Shown one piece after another: positions 7,907 to 16,308 of a stretch of DNA of 64,000 nt. The number at the start of each line of letters is the position of its first letter. The stretch's first letter is position 1. The notes under the pieces are model-generated. The model did not search any database and was not told where the DNA came from. It was given only the letters and a program-made list of their open reading frames with translations. This DNA comes from Rufibacter latericius (GTDB lineage Bacteria; Bacteroidota; Bacteroidia; Cytophagales; Hymenobacteraceae), in contig NZ_RJJD01000021.1 in NCBI RefSeq assembly GCF_003721515.1, positions 186,001-250,000 on the forward strand, read 5' to 3'. Both the position numbers and the translations under genes were made by a program.

Positions 7907-8731
7907 TCAAGGGAATTTAGGATACTTAGAGAAATCTGGTTTGCGCTTCTCCAGAAACGCGTTTTTGCCCTCCTTGGCCTCGTCTGACAGGTAGTAGAGC
8001 AAAGTGGCGTCTCCGGCCAATTGCTGAATACCAGACTGTCCGTCTAACTCGGCGTTGAACGAGGCTTTGAGCATACGCAAGGCTAGTGGGCTTTTCTCCA
8101 GGATTTTATGGCACCACTCCACGGTAGCTTCCTCCAGTTTTTCCAAAGGCACTACTTTGTTCACCAGGCCCATGTCCAAAGCTTCCTGAGCATTATATTG
8201 GTCGCACAGGTACCAGATCTCACGGGCCTTTTTCTGACCAACGATGCGGGCCAGGTAAGACGCCCCGAACCCTCCGTCAAAGGAACCTACTTTGGGGCCG
8301 GTTTGGCCAAAACGGGCATTTTCTGCGGCAATGGAAAGATCACACACCACGTGCAATACGTGACCGCCACCAATGGCCCATCCGGCAACCATGGCAATCA
8401 CGGGTTTAGGAATACGGCGTATTTGCATCTGCAGGTCCAGCACGTTCAGGCGCGGAACAGTGTCTTCGCCTATGTAACCGCCGTGGCCCCGCACGCTCTG
8501 GTCACCGCCGGAACAAAATGCTTTGCCCCCTTCGCCGGTTAAGATAATCACCCCGATGTCTGCGTTGTCGCGGCAGATGTTCATGGCATCTATCATCTCG
8601 GCGACGGTGCGGGGCGTAAACGCATTGTGCACGTGCGGACGGTTGATGCTGATTTTGGCGATGCCGTTATAGAATTGAAATAGTATCTCTTGGTATTCTT
8701 TAAGCGTTGTCCAGTTGAATGTACTTTGCAT
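7907..8731 (-). CDS. menB: 1,4-Dihydroxy-2-naphthoyl-CoA synthase (MenB)
   Basis: A 274-residue crotonase-fold enzyme that cyclises o-succinylbenzoyl-CoA to dihydroxynaphthoyl-CoA. Signature segments are [27 protein letters not shown] (oxyanion hole), and [14 protein letters not shown], with the conserved Asp of MenB. The start at 8731 ([14 protein letters not shown]) is preferred over an in-frame ATG at 8755, because the latter would fall at or before the expected transcription start of the promoter at 8764-8796. The gene has its own promoter and terminator. Confidence 0.95.
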   Translation of the reverse strand: MQSTFNWTTLKEYQEILFQFYNGIAKISINRPHVHNAFTPRTVAEMIDAMNICRDNADIGVIILTGEGGKAFCSGGDQSVRGHGGYIGEDTVPRLNVLDLQMQIRRIPKPVIAMVAGWAIGGGHVLHVVCDLSIAAENARFGQTGPKVGSFDGGFGASYLARIVGQKKAREIWYLCDQYNAQEALDMGLVNKVVPLEKLEEATVEWCHKILEKSPLALRMLKASFNAELDGQSGIQQLAGDATLLYYLSDEAKEGKNAFLEKRKPDFSKYPKFP

Positions 8732-8763
8732 GAACCTCTGGTTTGGGTAGAACAATGTGGGCG

Positions 8764-8796
8764 CAAAGGTACTGCGCCCCTGCAGGATTTTGCAAA
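8764..8796 (-). promoter_or_regulatory. Promoter of menB (-33/-7)
   Basis: On the minus strand TTTG (8793-8796) is followed after 21 bases by TACCTTTG (8764-8771), a full Bacteroidota-type promoter. A second TACCTTTG overlaps the -33 position (8793-8800), so two start points are possible. The menB ATG at 8731 is about 33 bases downstream of the -7 box. Confidence 0.6.
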
Positions 8797-8841
8797 GGTA
8801 TACGCAGATTTGAGTTCTACCCTAGAAAATACGCCAAACTA

Positions 8842-9312
8842 TTAATGGTTAGCCTGATAGTTTTTCTTCTCCGTCCGCCGTTTCTCGTTCATCTCAAATC
8901 TATGGTCTACAGAGTAGTACCCAGAGCCCCCCACAAAGTAGAAGATTAGGGCAATGAGGGTCACCAGCGAGATACCGAACTCCGGATTGACGGAGAAGAA
9001 TCCCTGGCCAGGATTAAAGAAAAACACCGCCCCTATCAGAATAGGAATCTGAAACCCGATGGCTACTCTTGTAATCAACCCAATCGCGATTAGAAGCCCC
9101 CCCACCAAGTGCGCAAATGCCACGTAATGCGCAAGGCCCAAGGCAATCCATTGAAACTGACTGTTCTGGATGATTTCGGCCAGAGCGTCGGTATCTGCAA
9201 TAAACGTCAGGCCTTTATAGAAAATAAACAGGCCTAACAGAATTCTTCCGTAGTCATAAGCCACGGGACGGTGTTCATTTTGCCACCGATCAACTTGATT
9301 TACCCAATTCAT
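8842..9312 (-). CDS. DoxX-family membrane protein (paralogue 1)
   Basis: A 156-residue protein with about four hydrophobic segments: GRILLGLFIFYKGLTF, IALGLAHYVAFAHLVGGLLIAIG, IGFQIPILIGAVFFF and LVTLIALIFYFVGGSGYY. This fits the DoxX family of small inner-membrane proteins, some linked to quinone or thiosulfate redox reactions. It is a close paralogue of the gene at 9564-10028: both begin with a charged helix then YDYGRI.LG, and both end FYFVGG.GYYS.DH. It lies inside the menaquinone gene block, which makes a quinone-linked role tempting but unproven. Confidence 0.75.
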   Translation of the reverse strand: MNWVNQVDRWQNEHRPVAYDYGRILLGLFIFYKGLTFIADTDALAEIIQNSQFQWIALGLAHYVAFAHLVGGLLIAIGLITRVAIGFQIPILIGAVFFFNPGQGFFSVNPEFGISLVTLIALIFYFVGGSGYYSVDHRFEMNEKRRTEKKNYQANH

Positions 9313-9524
9313 TTCTTTAACGCCTTTAAACCAGATAGCGTCTCCAGTGTATTTATACGCTGATTATCAATTTTTTATAAACAAAATACTACATTTTTCC
9401 AGGACCAGGTCTTAGAAAAAAGGTCTACCAAGAGTAAATTCGGCCAAAAGACTTCAAACGAGGCACGCAGGAATCCTTTCAGGTTAAGGTGAGCCAATAA
9501 GTGGTAGGTACTGCTATAAATAAA

Positions 9525-9549
9525 CAAGGCCCCAATCCTTGGGGCCTTG
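9525..9549 (-). terminator. Terminator of DoxX paralogue 2
   Basis: CAAGGCCCCAA (9525-9535) pairs perfectly with TTGGGGCCTTG (9539-9549) around a 3-base loop. It is followed on the minus strand by TTTATTTAT. It lies 14 bases after the stop of the gene at 9564. Confidence 0.75.
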
Positions 9550-9563
9550 ATCAAAAAGTTTTT

Positions 9564-10028
9564 TTAAATGTTCTGGGGGTCTGATTTTTTTGTTTTTCTG
9601 TACCTATATGCCCTGTTGTGATCAAAAGAGTAATATCCGGCACCGCCTACAAAGTAAAAAATAAGAAAAAGCAAGGTGTACAAGGCTACCGCAAAGGGTG
9701 AGTAAAGCGAAAATAAGTCATGTGTGGGTGTGAAAAACAGGACGGCGCAGAGCAGAATTGGAATCTGTACTAAAATTGCAGATCTGGTGTGCCATCCCAC
9801 CGTAATCATGGCACCTCCCACAATATGCAGAAACACCACTGCATACGCCATGAAAGTGGCCATGGAATAAAACTTGCTGTCCAGCAGGATTTGTTCCAGG
9901 GCCGTCATGTTGAAAAGGAAGGAAATCCCTTTGAATACCAAAAAACAGCCCAAGGCTATTCTTCCGTAGTCATACAGCACCACGTGGTGTTTGTGGTGCC
10001 ATTTTTCAACGTTCTTTGTAAACTCCAT
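9564..10028 (-). CDS. DoxX-family membrane protein (paralogue 2)
   Basis: A 154-residue, four-helix membrane protein: GRIALGCFLVFKGISFLF, FMAYAVVFLHIVGGAMITVG, ILVQIPILLCAVLFF and LYTLLFLIFYFVGGAGYYSFDH. It aligns over its length with the DoxX protein at 8842-9312 and probably arose by tandem duplication. N-terminal VEKWHHKHHVVLYDYG is His-rich, unlike the paralogue. It lies 93 bases downstream of menD and 251 bases before paralogue 1, with a terminator between the two. Function is unknown. Confidence 0.75.
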   Translation of the reverse strand: MEFTKNVEKWHHKHHVVLYDYGRIALGCFLVFKGISFLFNMTALEQILLDSKFYSMATFMAYAVVFLHIVGGAMITVGWHTRSAILVQIPILLCAVLFFTPTHDLFSLYSPFAVALYTLLFLIFYFVGGAGYYSFDHNRAYRYRKTKKSDPQNI

Positions 10029-10121
10029 AATTATACCGCCTTATTACAGCGTCTCCTATGGTTAGTTACGACTATTTTTTTGCGAAGTCAACAAAGAAAC
10101 CGTTAAATTTCAACGGATTAG

Positions 10122-11837
10122 CTATAAAATCTGTATTGTAGTGGCCACTTGCCGCCGGTACGCCTCAAAAACCTCAAAATTCTCAGGGCTATTGGTCTCT
10201 ATTTCCAGCAGCTGTGCCCCTCCCGAGGAGCTGAAAAACGCCGGCAAAACCGAAGCAAGGGTGGAAGCATTTGAGGCAGTCAGGTAGGTAAGGCCCATGT
10301 CCTCGGCGGTTTTTTGGGCGGTTTGCCTTTGCTCTGTCTCAAAAAAAGGGCGCAATTCTGGCTGGCTACGAGGTCCTTCGATCATCCTGAAAATGCCGCC
10401 TCCGTGGTTGTTCAGCACCACGATGCGAAGGTTCTGGGGCAGGTAATTATGCCAGAGGGCGTTCCGGTCATAGAGAAAGGCCATGTCACCGGTGAGCAGG
10501 GTCACCAGTTTATCGGTGCTCAGGGCCGAGCCTACGGCAGTGCTGGTGCTGCCGTCAATGCCGCTGGTCCCGCGGTTGGCACACACCTCTATTCCCTCGA
10601 TTCCGGCTACGCCGATGAGGTTGGCATAGCGCACGCTCATGCTGTTGGCCAGGTGCAGGATGCTGTTGGACGGCAAACTCCGGATCACTTGGTGGCAGGC
10701 CTTGAATTCTGAAAAAGGGCTGTTTTCCTGAAAACCCTCCAAAACCGCCTTTCCCTGTGCATCCAGTTCATACCAGGCTTGGGTAAAAGCAGGCGATACC
10801 TGCAACGATTCCTCTCCAACGGCCAACTCCTGGAAGAAATTCTGGGGCGTTGTTCTGATGATTCTGGTCAGGGCCTGAAAAGTATCAGCGACCATTCCGG
10901 CGGGCTGCACATGCCAATGGCGCAGGTGCTTCTGCTTGCGCAGGAACAGCTTCAGGTTCTTAGAAATCACTGATTTATGAAAAGTGATCAGCAAATCGGG
11001 TTGAAGTGATTCGGCTTCATGCAGGTGCTTGGCACCCAGGAACACATCATGGAAATGGATGGTCTCTCCGTCCACCTGCTGGTTGCTAATGGTGTCTGCC
11101 ACGAACACCGCGCCGGTGGCACGGCAGAATTGCAATACATGGGTATGCAATTCCTCCTCCCGCTTGCCTTGTCCGGCTACTACAAGCACCCTTTTGTACT
11201 GCCTAAGTTCCTTCTTCAAAGTTTCCCTAACCTCTGGTGACAACCCGAAGGCGGATGGCAACTCTTCAATGACCTTTACGTTGGAGGAATACGCAAATTC
11301 CTCGCCCGGCTCTGGGTAAAAAGGCTCCCGCAAGGGGATATTCACCTGCACCGGCCCCTCCGGAAATGACCTCACCTCATTCAAGGCTTCATTTAACAGA
11401 CGCGCAGCATACCACTGGGCATCAGGGTGGTTTGTCTCCACCGGAAAGTCATAGCTTCGCTTCACATGTCCGCCGTAGATATGCGACTGCCGGATGGTTT
11501 GCCCGTCAAGTTGATCGATCCATTCTGGGGGCCGATCGGCGGTGAGAACCAGTAGCGGAATATTCTGGTAGAAGGCCTCGGCCACCGCCGGAGCGTAGTT
11601 ATAGGCGGCTGTGCCAGAGGTACAAACCAACACCACAGGCTTGCCGGTCTGCTGCGCGATGCCCAATCCAATGAAGCCGGCGCTCCGCTCATCGGGCACG
11701 GTACGCACCCGCAGTTGGGGGTGACGGGCAAAGGCCAGGGTCAAGGGTGCACACCGCGAACCAGGCGAAAGCACAATGTTCTGCACTCCCTTCCGGGCGC
11801 AGATTTCGGCAATATCAATGACGGCTTGTAGGATCAT
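10122..11837 (-). CDS. menD: 2-Succinyl-5-enolpyruvyl-6-hydroxy-3-cyclohexene-1-carboxylate synthase (MenD)
   Basis: A 571-residue ThDP-dependent enzyme that joins isochorismate and 2-oxoglutarate in menaquinone synthesis. The N-terminal domain has LSPGSRCAPLTLAFARHP and the conserved Glu context RTVPDERSAGFIGLGIAQ. The middle has VCTSGTAAYNYAPAVAEA, and the C-terminal ThDP domain has GTSGIDGSTSTAVG, LLTGDMAFLYDRNAL and NNHGGGIF. Its ATG overlaps the menF stop (ATGA, 11834-11837), so the two are translationally coupled. Length is normal for the family. Confidence 0.97.
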   Translation of the reverse strand: MILQAVIDIAEICARKGVQNIVLSPGSRCAPLTLAFARHPQLRVRTVPDERSAGFIGLGIAQQTGKPVVLVCTSGTAAYNYAPAVAEAFYQNIPLLVLTADRPPEWIDQLDGQTIRQSHIYGGHVKRSYDFPVETNHPDAQWYAARLLNEALNEVRSFPEGPVQVNIPLREPFYPEPGEEFAYSSNVKVIEELPSAFGLSPEVRETLKKELRQYKRVLVVAGQGKREEELHTHVLQFCRATGAVFVADTISNQQVDGETIHFHDVFLGAKHLHEAESLQPDLLITFHKSVISKNLKLFLRKQKHLRHWHVQPAGMVADTFQALTRIIRTTPQNFFQELAVGEESLQVSPAFTQAWYELDAQGKAVLEGFQENSPFSEFKACHQVIRSLPSNSILHLANSMSVRYANLIGVAGIEGIEVCANRGTSGIDGSTSTAVGSALSTDKLVTLLTGDMAFLYDRNALWHNYLPQNLRIVVLNNHGGGIFRMIEGPRSQPELRPFFETEQRQTAQKTAEDMGLTYLTASNASTLASVLPAFFSSSGGAQLLEIETNSPENFEVFEAYRRQVATTIQIL

Positions 11838-13051
11838 GATTCAGACGCTTGAAAAAGACGGAGCACGGTTTGCATTTTGAACTCGGTTTCCTGCCATTCT
11901 TTGGCCGGAACAGAGTCGGCGGTCATGCCGGCGCCGGCATAGGCGGTTACCGTGTCCAGCCCCAGTTCTACGCACCGCAAGTTCACGAACAAATTGGTTT
12001 CCTGCCCCAGTTGCACGGGTCCTAGAAAGCCGCTGTAAAACCGACGATCATGCAACTCCAGTTCGTCTATCATCTGCAGGGCGGCCACTTTGGGCATGCC
12101 GCCTACCGCGGAGGTAGGGTGCAGCAAGTCCAGCATCTGGGTGCCCAGTTGCGGAAATCCTACTTCGTCCATGGCCGCGCTGAAATCGGTGCGGAGGTGA
12201 AGCAGGTTGCCGGCCATCACGGTGCGGGGGCCCATCTCCACATACTCGCGCAGCCGCAGATGCCGGAAACAACTCACAATGTAACGCTGCACCAATGCCT
12301 GTTCCTCAATCTCCTTCTGGCGCCAGATGGCATCGGCGGGAGTCAACCCCTCGGTGAGCAGTTGTGTACCGGCTAAGGCAACGGTGCGGAACACCCGATG
12401 CCGATCTACCTGCACCAACAGTTCGGGCGAGGCGCCCAGCCAGGTTCCTATTCCGGGAATGGCTACCAGTGAAACGAAAGCCGTGGGGTACAACTGGGTT
12501 AACTGGGTGAACGCGTGCAGCAGGTCAAAGCCTTGGTACAGGGGCAGCGTTTTGGTGCGGGACAACACCACTTTTTCCAGGCAGCCGGCCTGCATGGCTT
12601 TCACCGCTTTAGTAACTGACTGCTCAAAGACATCGCGCGGAATGGCTTTTACGGTACCGTCCGGGTGGCTTGGCCAGCCGCAGGTCACTTCGTGCTTTTG
12701 GCCTTTCTTTTGGAAATCTGCCCAAAAACCAGTGGGCAGCACCGTGTCTCCTAACTCCGGAGAAACATCGGCTTTGCCGGCATAATAGAGATCTGAGGGC
12801 AAAAACATTCCCGGCGCGGAGGCCGAGGGGTGAAAGGGGCAAAAGGCAAAACCCTTCTGCGGGCCTTCCATGTAGGGCAAGGTACTTTTTACCTCTGACG
12901 CCACCACCGCCTGCATTTCTTTGGAATTGGGCAACCGCCACAGGGCTACCGGCAGCTTTGCTCGCAGAGCGGCCTGAAAGATTCTGAAAGCTGTTTCCTC
13001 AGGCGAGGGCTCAGTGGAAATTGGGGGTATAACAGGGATGTTGAGGGACAT
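11834..13051 (-). CDS. menF: Isochorismate synthase (MenF)
   Basis: A 405-residue chorismate-binding enzyme converting chorismate to isochorismate, the entry to menaquinone synthesis. The conserved C-terminal catalytic part is intact: LEKVVLSRTKTLPL, GTWLGASPELLV, RTVALAGTQ, LLHPTSAVGGMPK and AYAGAGMTADSVPAKEWQETEFKM. The N-terminal half is variable, as usual. It starts 6 bases after menI and its stop overlaps the menD start by four bases. Siderophore isochorismate synthases are similar, but the menI-menF-menD order settles the assignment. Confidence 0.93.
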   Translation of the reverse strand: MSLNIPVIPPISTEPSPEETAFRIFQAALRAKLPVALWRLPNSKEMQAVVASEVKSTLPYMEGPQKGFAFCPFHPSASAPGMFLPSDLYYAGKADVSPELGDTVLPTGFWADFQKKGQKHEVTCGWPSHPDGTVKAIPRDVFEQSVTKAVKAMQAGCLEKVVLSRTKTLPLYQGFDLLHAFTQLTQLYPTAFVSLVAIPGIGTWLGASPELLVQVDRHRVFRTVALAGTQLLTEGLTPADAIWRQKEIEEQALVQRYIVSCFRHLRLREYVEMGPRTVMAGNLLHLRTDFSAAMDEVGFPQLGTQMLDLLHPTSAVGGMPKVAALQMIDELELHDRRFYSGFLGPVQLGQETNLFVNLRCVELGLDTVTAYAGAGMTADSVPAKEWQETEFKMQTVLRLFQASES

Positions 13052-13057
13052 GTAACT

Positions 13058-13477
13058 TTATCTATCCAAAACGGCCATGGTGATACGGCTGATGCAAACC
13101 AGGTCACCGGCTTCGGAGGTAATACGGATTTCCCAGACTTGGGTCTTGCGCCCAATGTGAATGGCCGTGGCCTTGCCGTAGACAAACCCGCTACGCACAC
13201 TTTTAATGTGGTTGGCGTTGATCTCCAGCCCTACGCAGTACTGTTTCTCCAGGTCCAGGAACATGGTAGCGCCAACGCTGCCCAGGGTTTCAGCCAAAGC
13301 CACAGAGGCACCGCCGTGCAAAAGGCCCAGCGGTTGGTGGGTGCGGTGGTCCACGGGCATGCGCCCGATGAGGAAATCATCGCCAATCTGCGTGTACTCC
13401 ATGCCCAGGTGCTCGCCTAAGGTGTTTTTATTCCAGGCATTTAGCTGTTCCAGGGTCACATCGGGGCGTCTTTTCAT
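13058..13477 (-). CDS. menI: Hotdog-fold thioesterase, probable 1,4-dihydroxy-2-naphthoyl-CoA thioesterase (MenI)
   Basis: A 139-residue single hotdog-domain thioesterase of the PaaI/YdiI type. The signature HGGASVALAETLGS holds Glu63 in the same position as the catalytic Glu of E. coli YdiI. It lies immediately upstream of menF with a 6-base gap, in one operon with menF and menD, so the dihydroxynaphthoyl-CoA hydrolysis step of menaquinone synthesis is the best assignment. Related thioesterases act on other aryl-CoA substrates, so specificity rests mainly on context. Confidence 0.82.
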   Translation of the reverse strand: MKRRPDVTLEQLNAWNKNTLGEHLGMEYTQIGDDFLIGRMPVDHRTHQPLGLLHGGASVALAETLGSVGATMFLDLEKQYCVGLEINANHIKSVRSGFVYGKATAIHIGRKTQVWEIRITSEAGDLVCISRITMAVLDR

Positions 13478-13530
13478 CCGTAGTTCTCGTAATTAAGGCC
13501 TATCTTTAGGGTCTGCAAATTAGCGTAAAA

Positions 13531-14145
13531 TTGAGCCTCAAAAAAATCTACCTCGTTCGTCACGGCCAAACCGATCTTAACCTGCAAGGCATCGTGCAGG
13601 GAAGCGGCATTGACAGTTCCCTCAATGAAACCGGTTTCTGGCAAGCCGACAAGTTTTTCCAGGCTTACAGGCACGTTTCCTTTGACAAAGTCTACACATC
13701 GGGGCTGCAGCGCACCGTGCAGAGCGTACAGGCGTTTATTGATCTGGGCATTCCGCACGAGCGGCATGTTGGCCTGAACGAGATCAGTTGGGGCAACCGC
13801 GAGGGTACCCGCATCACCCCTGAGGAAGACGTCTATTATTTTGACATGCTCCGGCGGTGGCAGCACGGCGAGACCCACCTGCCTATTGAAGGCGGCGAAA
13901 GTCCCCAACAGGTAGCAGAGCGGCAGAAACCCGTCATTGAACTGATTCTCTCCCGCCCCGAGGAAAAGACAATTCTGATTTGCATGCACGGCCGCGCCAT
14001 GCGGGTGCTGCTGTCCCAACTGCTGTGTTACCCGCTGCACCAGATGGATAGGTTTGTGCACCAGAACCTTTGCCTTTACCAGCTCAACTTTACCGGCTCC
14101 ATGTTCTGGGTAGAGCGTTTTGCCGATGTGTCACATTTGACCTAG
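13531..14145 (+). CDS. Histidine phosphatase family protein (phosphoglycerate-mutase-like), TTG start
   Basis: A 204-residue protein with the family signature YLVRHGQTDLN (His11 the phosphorylated residue), YTSGLQRTVQSVQAF, the catalytic-acid region NEISWGNREGT and the second-His motif CMHGRAMRVLL. Members include cofactor-dependent phosphoglycerate mutases, alpha-ribazole phosphatases and broad phosphatases; the substrate here is not clear. No in-frame ATG precedes the RHG motif before a stop (TAG at 13507-13509), so TTG at 13531 is the probable start. A TATCTTTA box at 13501-13508 is close to the -7 consensus. It diverges from menI. Confidence 0.85.
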   Translation: MSLKKIYLVRHGQTDLNLQGIVQGSGIDSSLNETGFWQADKFFQAYRHVSFDKVYTSGLQRTVQSVQAFIDLGIPHERHVGLNEISWGNREGTRITPEEDVYYFDMLRRWQHGETHLPIEGGESPQQVAERQKPVIELILSRPEEKTILICMHGRAMRVLLSQLLCYPLHQMDRFVHQNLCLYQLNFTGSMFWVERFADVSHLT

Positions 14146-14225
14146 AAAAAAGAACAACCTTGCTGATTTTTGCCTCATTTTTTGAAAACTAGCCAAAAAC
14201 CAGCCTAGAATCTCTTAAACGCATA

Positions 14226-14257
14226 TTTGTATTACAGCATTTTTGCCTCTATTTTTG
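14226..14257 (+). promoter_or_regulatory. Promoter of the pyruvate dehydrogenase E2 gene, -7 box in a hairpin loop
   Basis: TTTG (14226-14229) is followed after 20 bases by TATTTTTG (14250-14257), a full match to the Bacteroidota promoter. The -7 box is flanked by GCCTC (14245-14249) and GAGGC (14257-14261), so it lies in the loop of a small inverted repeat. The ATG at 14283 is 25 bases downstream. Confidence 0.65.
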
Positions 14258-14282
14258 AGGCCTTAAACCCGAGCAAAAAACT

Positions 14283-16019
14283 ATGGCCGAAATCATCCGA
14301 ATGCCCAAGATGAGTGACACTATGACCGATGGGGTCATTGCCTCATGGTTAAAGAAAGTTGGTGACTCTGTGAAATCTGGGGACGTTCTTGCCGAAGTGG
14401 AAACCGATAAGGCAACCATGGAATTGGAGTCTTATGAAGATGGGACGTTACTGTACATCGGCCCTAAAAATGGTGAATCTGTTCCTGTGGATGGCGTGTT
14501 GGCCATCATAGGTAAACAAGGTGAAGATATCTCTGGCCTCATGGCCGAAGTAAATGGTGGAGGCGCCGCCCCTGCTTCCCAGGAAGCTCCTAAAGCCGAA
14601 GCCCCCAAAGCAGAGCCTGCCCCAGCGGCGGCACCTGCTCAAGCTCCTGCTGCCCAACCAGCCCCTGCCGCTAACGTAAACGCCGAGGTGGTACGCATGC
14701 CCAAAATGAGCGACACCATGCAGGAAGGCACCATTGTGGCCTGGCACAAGAAAGTAGGCGACAAAGTAAAATCTGGTGACCTGCTGGCCGAGGTAGAAAC
14801 CGACAAAGCCACTATGGAGCTGGAGTCTTACGAAGACGGAACGCTCCTTTATATAGGTGTAGAAGCTGGTGCCTCCGTACAAGTAGACGGCGTACTGGCC
14901 ATCATTGGCGAAGCCGGTGCCGATTACCAGGCCTTGCTGAACGGCGGTGGAAACAAATCTGGCGGTAACGCCAACCCCGCTGAAGGCGCCAACAACGAAG
15001 AAGTAACCCGTAGGGAAGAACATAAAACCGGGGAACAGTCTCAGTCCGGTGACGGCGTAAACCAAACCGTGGGTGCTCCGGTACCAGGTCCGGGAACTGC
15101 TGCCCAGCCTGCCTCTGGAAGTGAAAACCAAGGCCGCGTGCTGGCTTCTCCGCTGGCAAAGAAAGTAGCCCAGGAAAAAGGCATCAGCCTGGCCCAAGTA
15201 AAAGGCTCTGGCGAGAACGGCCGCATCGTTCTGCGTGACGTGGAGAACTTCACTCCTTCCGCCGCACCAGCTGCCCAACCACAGGCGGCCCCTGCCGCCA
15301 CACCTGCTCCTCAGGTGTCCGCTCCGGTTCAATCCGGCGAAGCCTTCACCGAAGTTCCGGTATCGCAGATGCGGAAGGTGATTGCCCGCCGTTTGTCAGA
15401 GAGTTTGTTCACTGCGCCGCACTTCTACCTGACCATGGAGATTGACATGGACAAAGCCATGGAAGCCCGCGTGAGCATGAACGAGGTAGCCCCGGTAAAA
15501 GTGTCCTTCAACGACATGGTGATCAAAGCCGCTGCTGCTGCCCTGCGCAAGCACCCGGCCGTGAACTCATCTTGGTTAGGCGACAAGATCCGCTACAACA
15601 ACGTGGTCAACATAGGCGTGGCCGTAGCTGTGGAAGAAGGCCTTTTGGTACCAGTGGTGCGCAACGCCGATCAGAAGTCACTCTCCACCATCTCTGCCGA
15701 AGTGAAGGACCTGGGCGGGAAAGCCAAAACCAAGAAATTACAGCCGTCTGACTGGGAAGGAAGCACCTTCACCATCTCAAACCTGGGTATGTTCGGGATT
15801 GAGGAATTCACCGCCATCATCAACCCACCAGATGCCTGTATCCTGGCCGTGGGCGGGATCAAGCAAACCCCGGTTGTGAAGAACGGGCAAATCCAGATCG
15901 GGAACGTGATGAAAGTAACCTTGTCTTGCGATCACCGCGTGGTAGACGGCGCCGTTGGTTCCGCCTTCCTCCAGACCCTGAAAGGCTTCCTGGAAGATCC
16001 GGTGAGAATGCTGGTTTGA
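14283..16019 (+). CDS. pdhC: Pyruvate dehydrogenase complex E2, dihydrolipoamide acetyltransferase
   Basis: A 578-residue protein with two lipoyl domains (residues about 2-80 and 134-212), each with ETDKATMELESYEDGTLL; the lipoylated lysines are Lys43 and Lys175. Ala/Pro-rich linkers follow each. The E1/E3-binding domain is at about 286-322 (LASPLAKKVAQEKGISL, GSGENGRIVLRDV), and the catalytic acyltransferase domain ends with SCDHRVVDGAVG (His551, Asp555). It carries acetyl groups from E1 to CoA in the cytoplasm. No E1 or E3 gene is adjacent; in Bacteroidota they are often apart. It has its own promoter and terminator. A 2-oxoglutarate or branched-chain E2 is less likely given two lipoyl domains and linker style. 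Confidence 0.93.
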   Translation: MAEIIRMPKMSDTMTDGVIASWLKKVGDSVKSGDVLAEVETDKATMELESYEDGTLLYIGPKNGESVPVDGVLAIIGKQGEDISGLMAEVNGGGAAPASQEAPKAEAPKAEPAPAAAPAQAPAAQPAPAANVNAEVVRMPKMSDTMQEGTIVAWHKKVGDKVKSGDLLAEVETDKATMELESYEDGTLLYIGVEAGASVQVDGVLAIIGEAGADYQALLNGGGNKSGGNANPAEGANNEEVTRREEHKTGEQSQSGDGVNQTVGAPVPGPGTAAQPASGSENQGRVLASPLAKKVAQEKGISLAQVKGSGENGRIVLRDVENFTPSAAPAAQPQAAPAATPAPQVSAPVQSGEAFTEVPVSQMRKVIARRLSESLFTAPHFYLTMEIDMDKAMEARVSMNEVAPVKVSFNDMVIKAAAAALRKHPAVNSSWLGDKIRYNNVVNIGVAVAVEEGLLVPVVRNADQKSLSTISAEVKDLGGKAKTKKLQPSDWEGSTFTISNLGMFGIEEFTAIINPPDACILAVGGIKQTPVVKNGQIQIGNVMKVTLSCDHRVVDGAVGSAFLQTLKGFLEDPVRMLV

Positions 16020-16070
16020 TTTAGCTAAAGTGTTTAGTTGTTCGTGATAAGTAAACGAACCTGATGTAAG

Positions 16071-16102
16071 AAAGGGCCGGTGGAGAAATCCATCGGCCCT
16101 TT
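16071..16102 (+). terminator. Intrinsic terminator of pdhC
   Basis: AAAGGGCCGGTGGA (16071-16084) pairs with TCCATCGGCCCTTT (16089-16102) with one G-T wobble and a GAAA loop. It lies 52 bases after the stop. Confidence 0.75.
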
Positions 16103-16104
16103 CT

Positions 16105-16140
16105 GTTTAGCGCCTGATTTTCTAAAAGTAGCCCCTAAAC
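16105..16140. repeat. Intergenic palindrome (family copy)
   Basis: GTTTAGCGCCTGATTTTC faces TAAAAGTAGCCCCTAAAC. The outer six bases and the central TTTT/AAAA pair; the middle is partly mismatched. It follows the pdhC terminator directly. Confidence 0.5.
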
Positions 16141-16185
16141 AGGAAGAGGTAAATCATCATTACAACTGCCCCTACCAATTCTTCC

Positions 16186-16220
16186 GTTTAGAACCTGTTT
16201 TCAGAAATAGAGCTTTAAAG
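16186..16220. repeat. Intergenic palindrome (family copy, degenerate)
   Basis: GTTTAGAACCTGTTTTC faces GAAATAGAGCTTTAAAG. Pairing is weak, but the order of elements follows the family consensus. It is the second copy within 120 bases. Confidence 0.4.
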
Positions 16221-16252
16221 CCCTGCTCCACCTTACACCAACCATAAAAATA

Positions 16253-16286
16253 AAAGCCGCTTCAGGAGTTAACCCAAAGCGGCTTT
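16253..16286 (-). terminator. Intrinsic terminator of the NagB-LmbE gene
   Basis: AAAGCCGCTT (16253-16262) pairs with AAGCGGCTTT (16277-16286). On the minus strand it is followed by TATTTTTATGG. It lies 23 bases past the stop at 16309. Confidence 0.75.
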
Positions 16287-16308
16287 ATGATGAAGTAAAA
16301 GAAGAAGT

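Noticed and set aside
13474-14061. 195-codon open frame antisense to the histidine phosphatase
   Set aside because: The plus strand encodes clear RHG and second-His motifs. The minus-strand translation has no recognisable domain and is a codon-bias shadow.
14448-15332. 294-codon open frame antisense to pdhC
   Set aside because: The plus strand has two lipoyl domains and an E3-binding domain in the region. The antisense product is Gly/Arg/Phe-rich without motifs.
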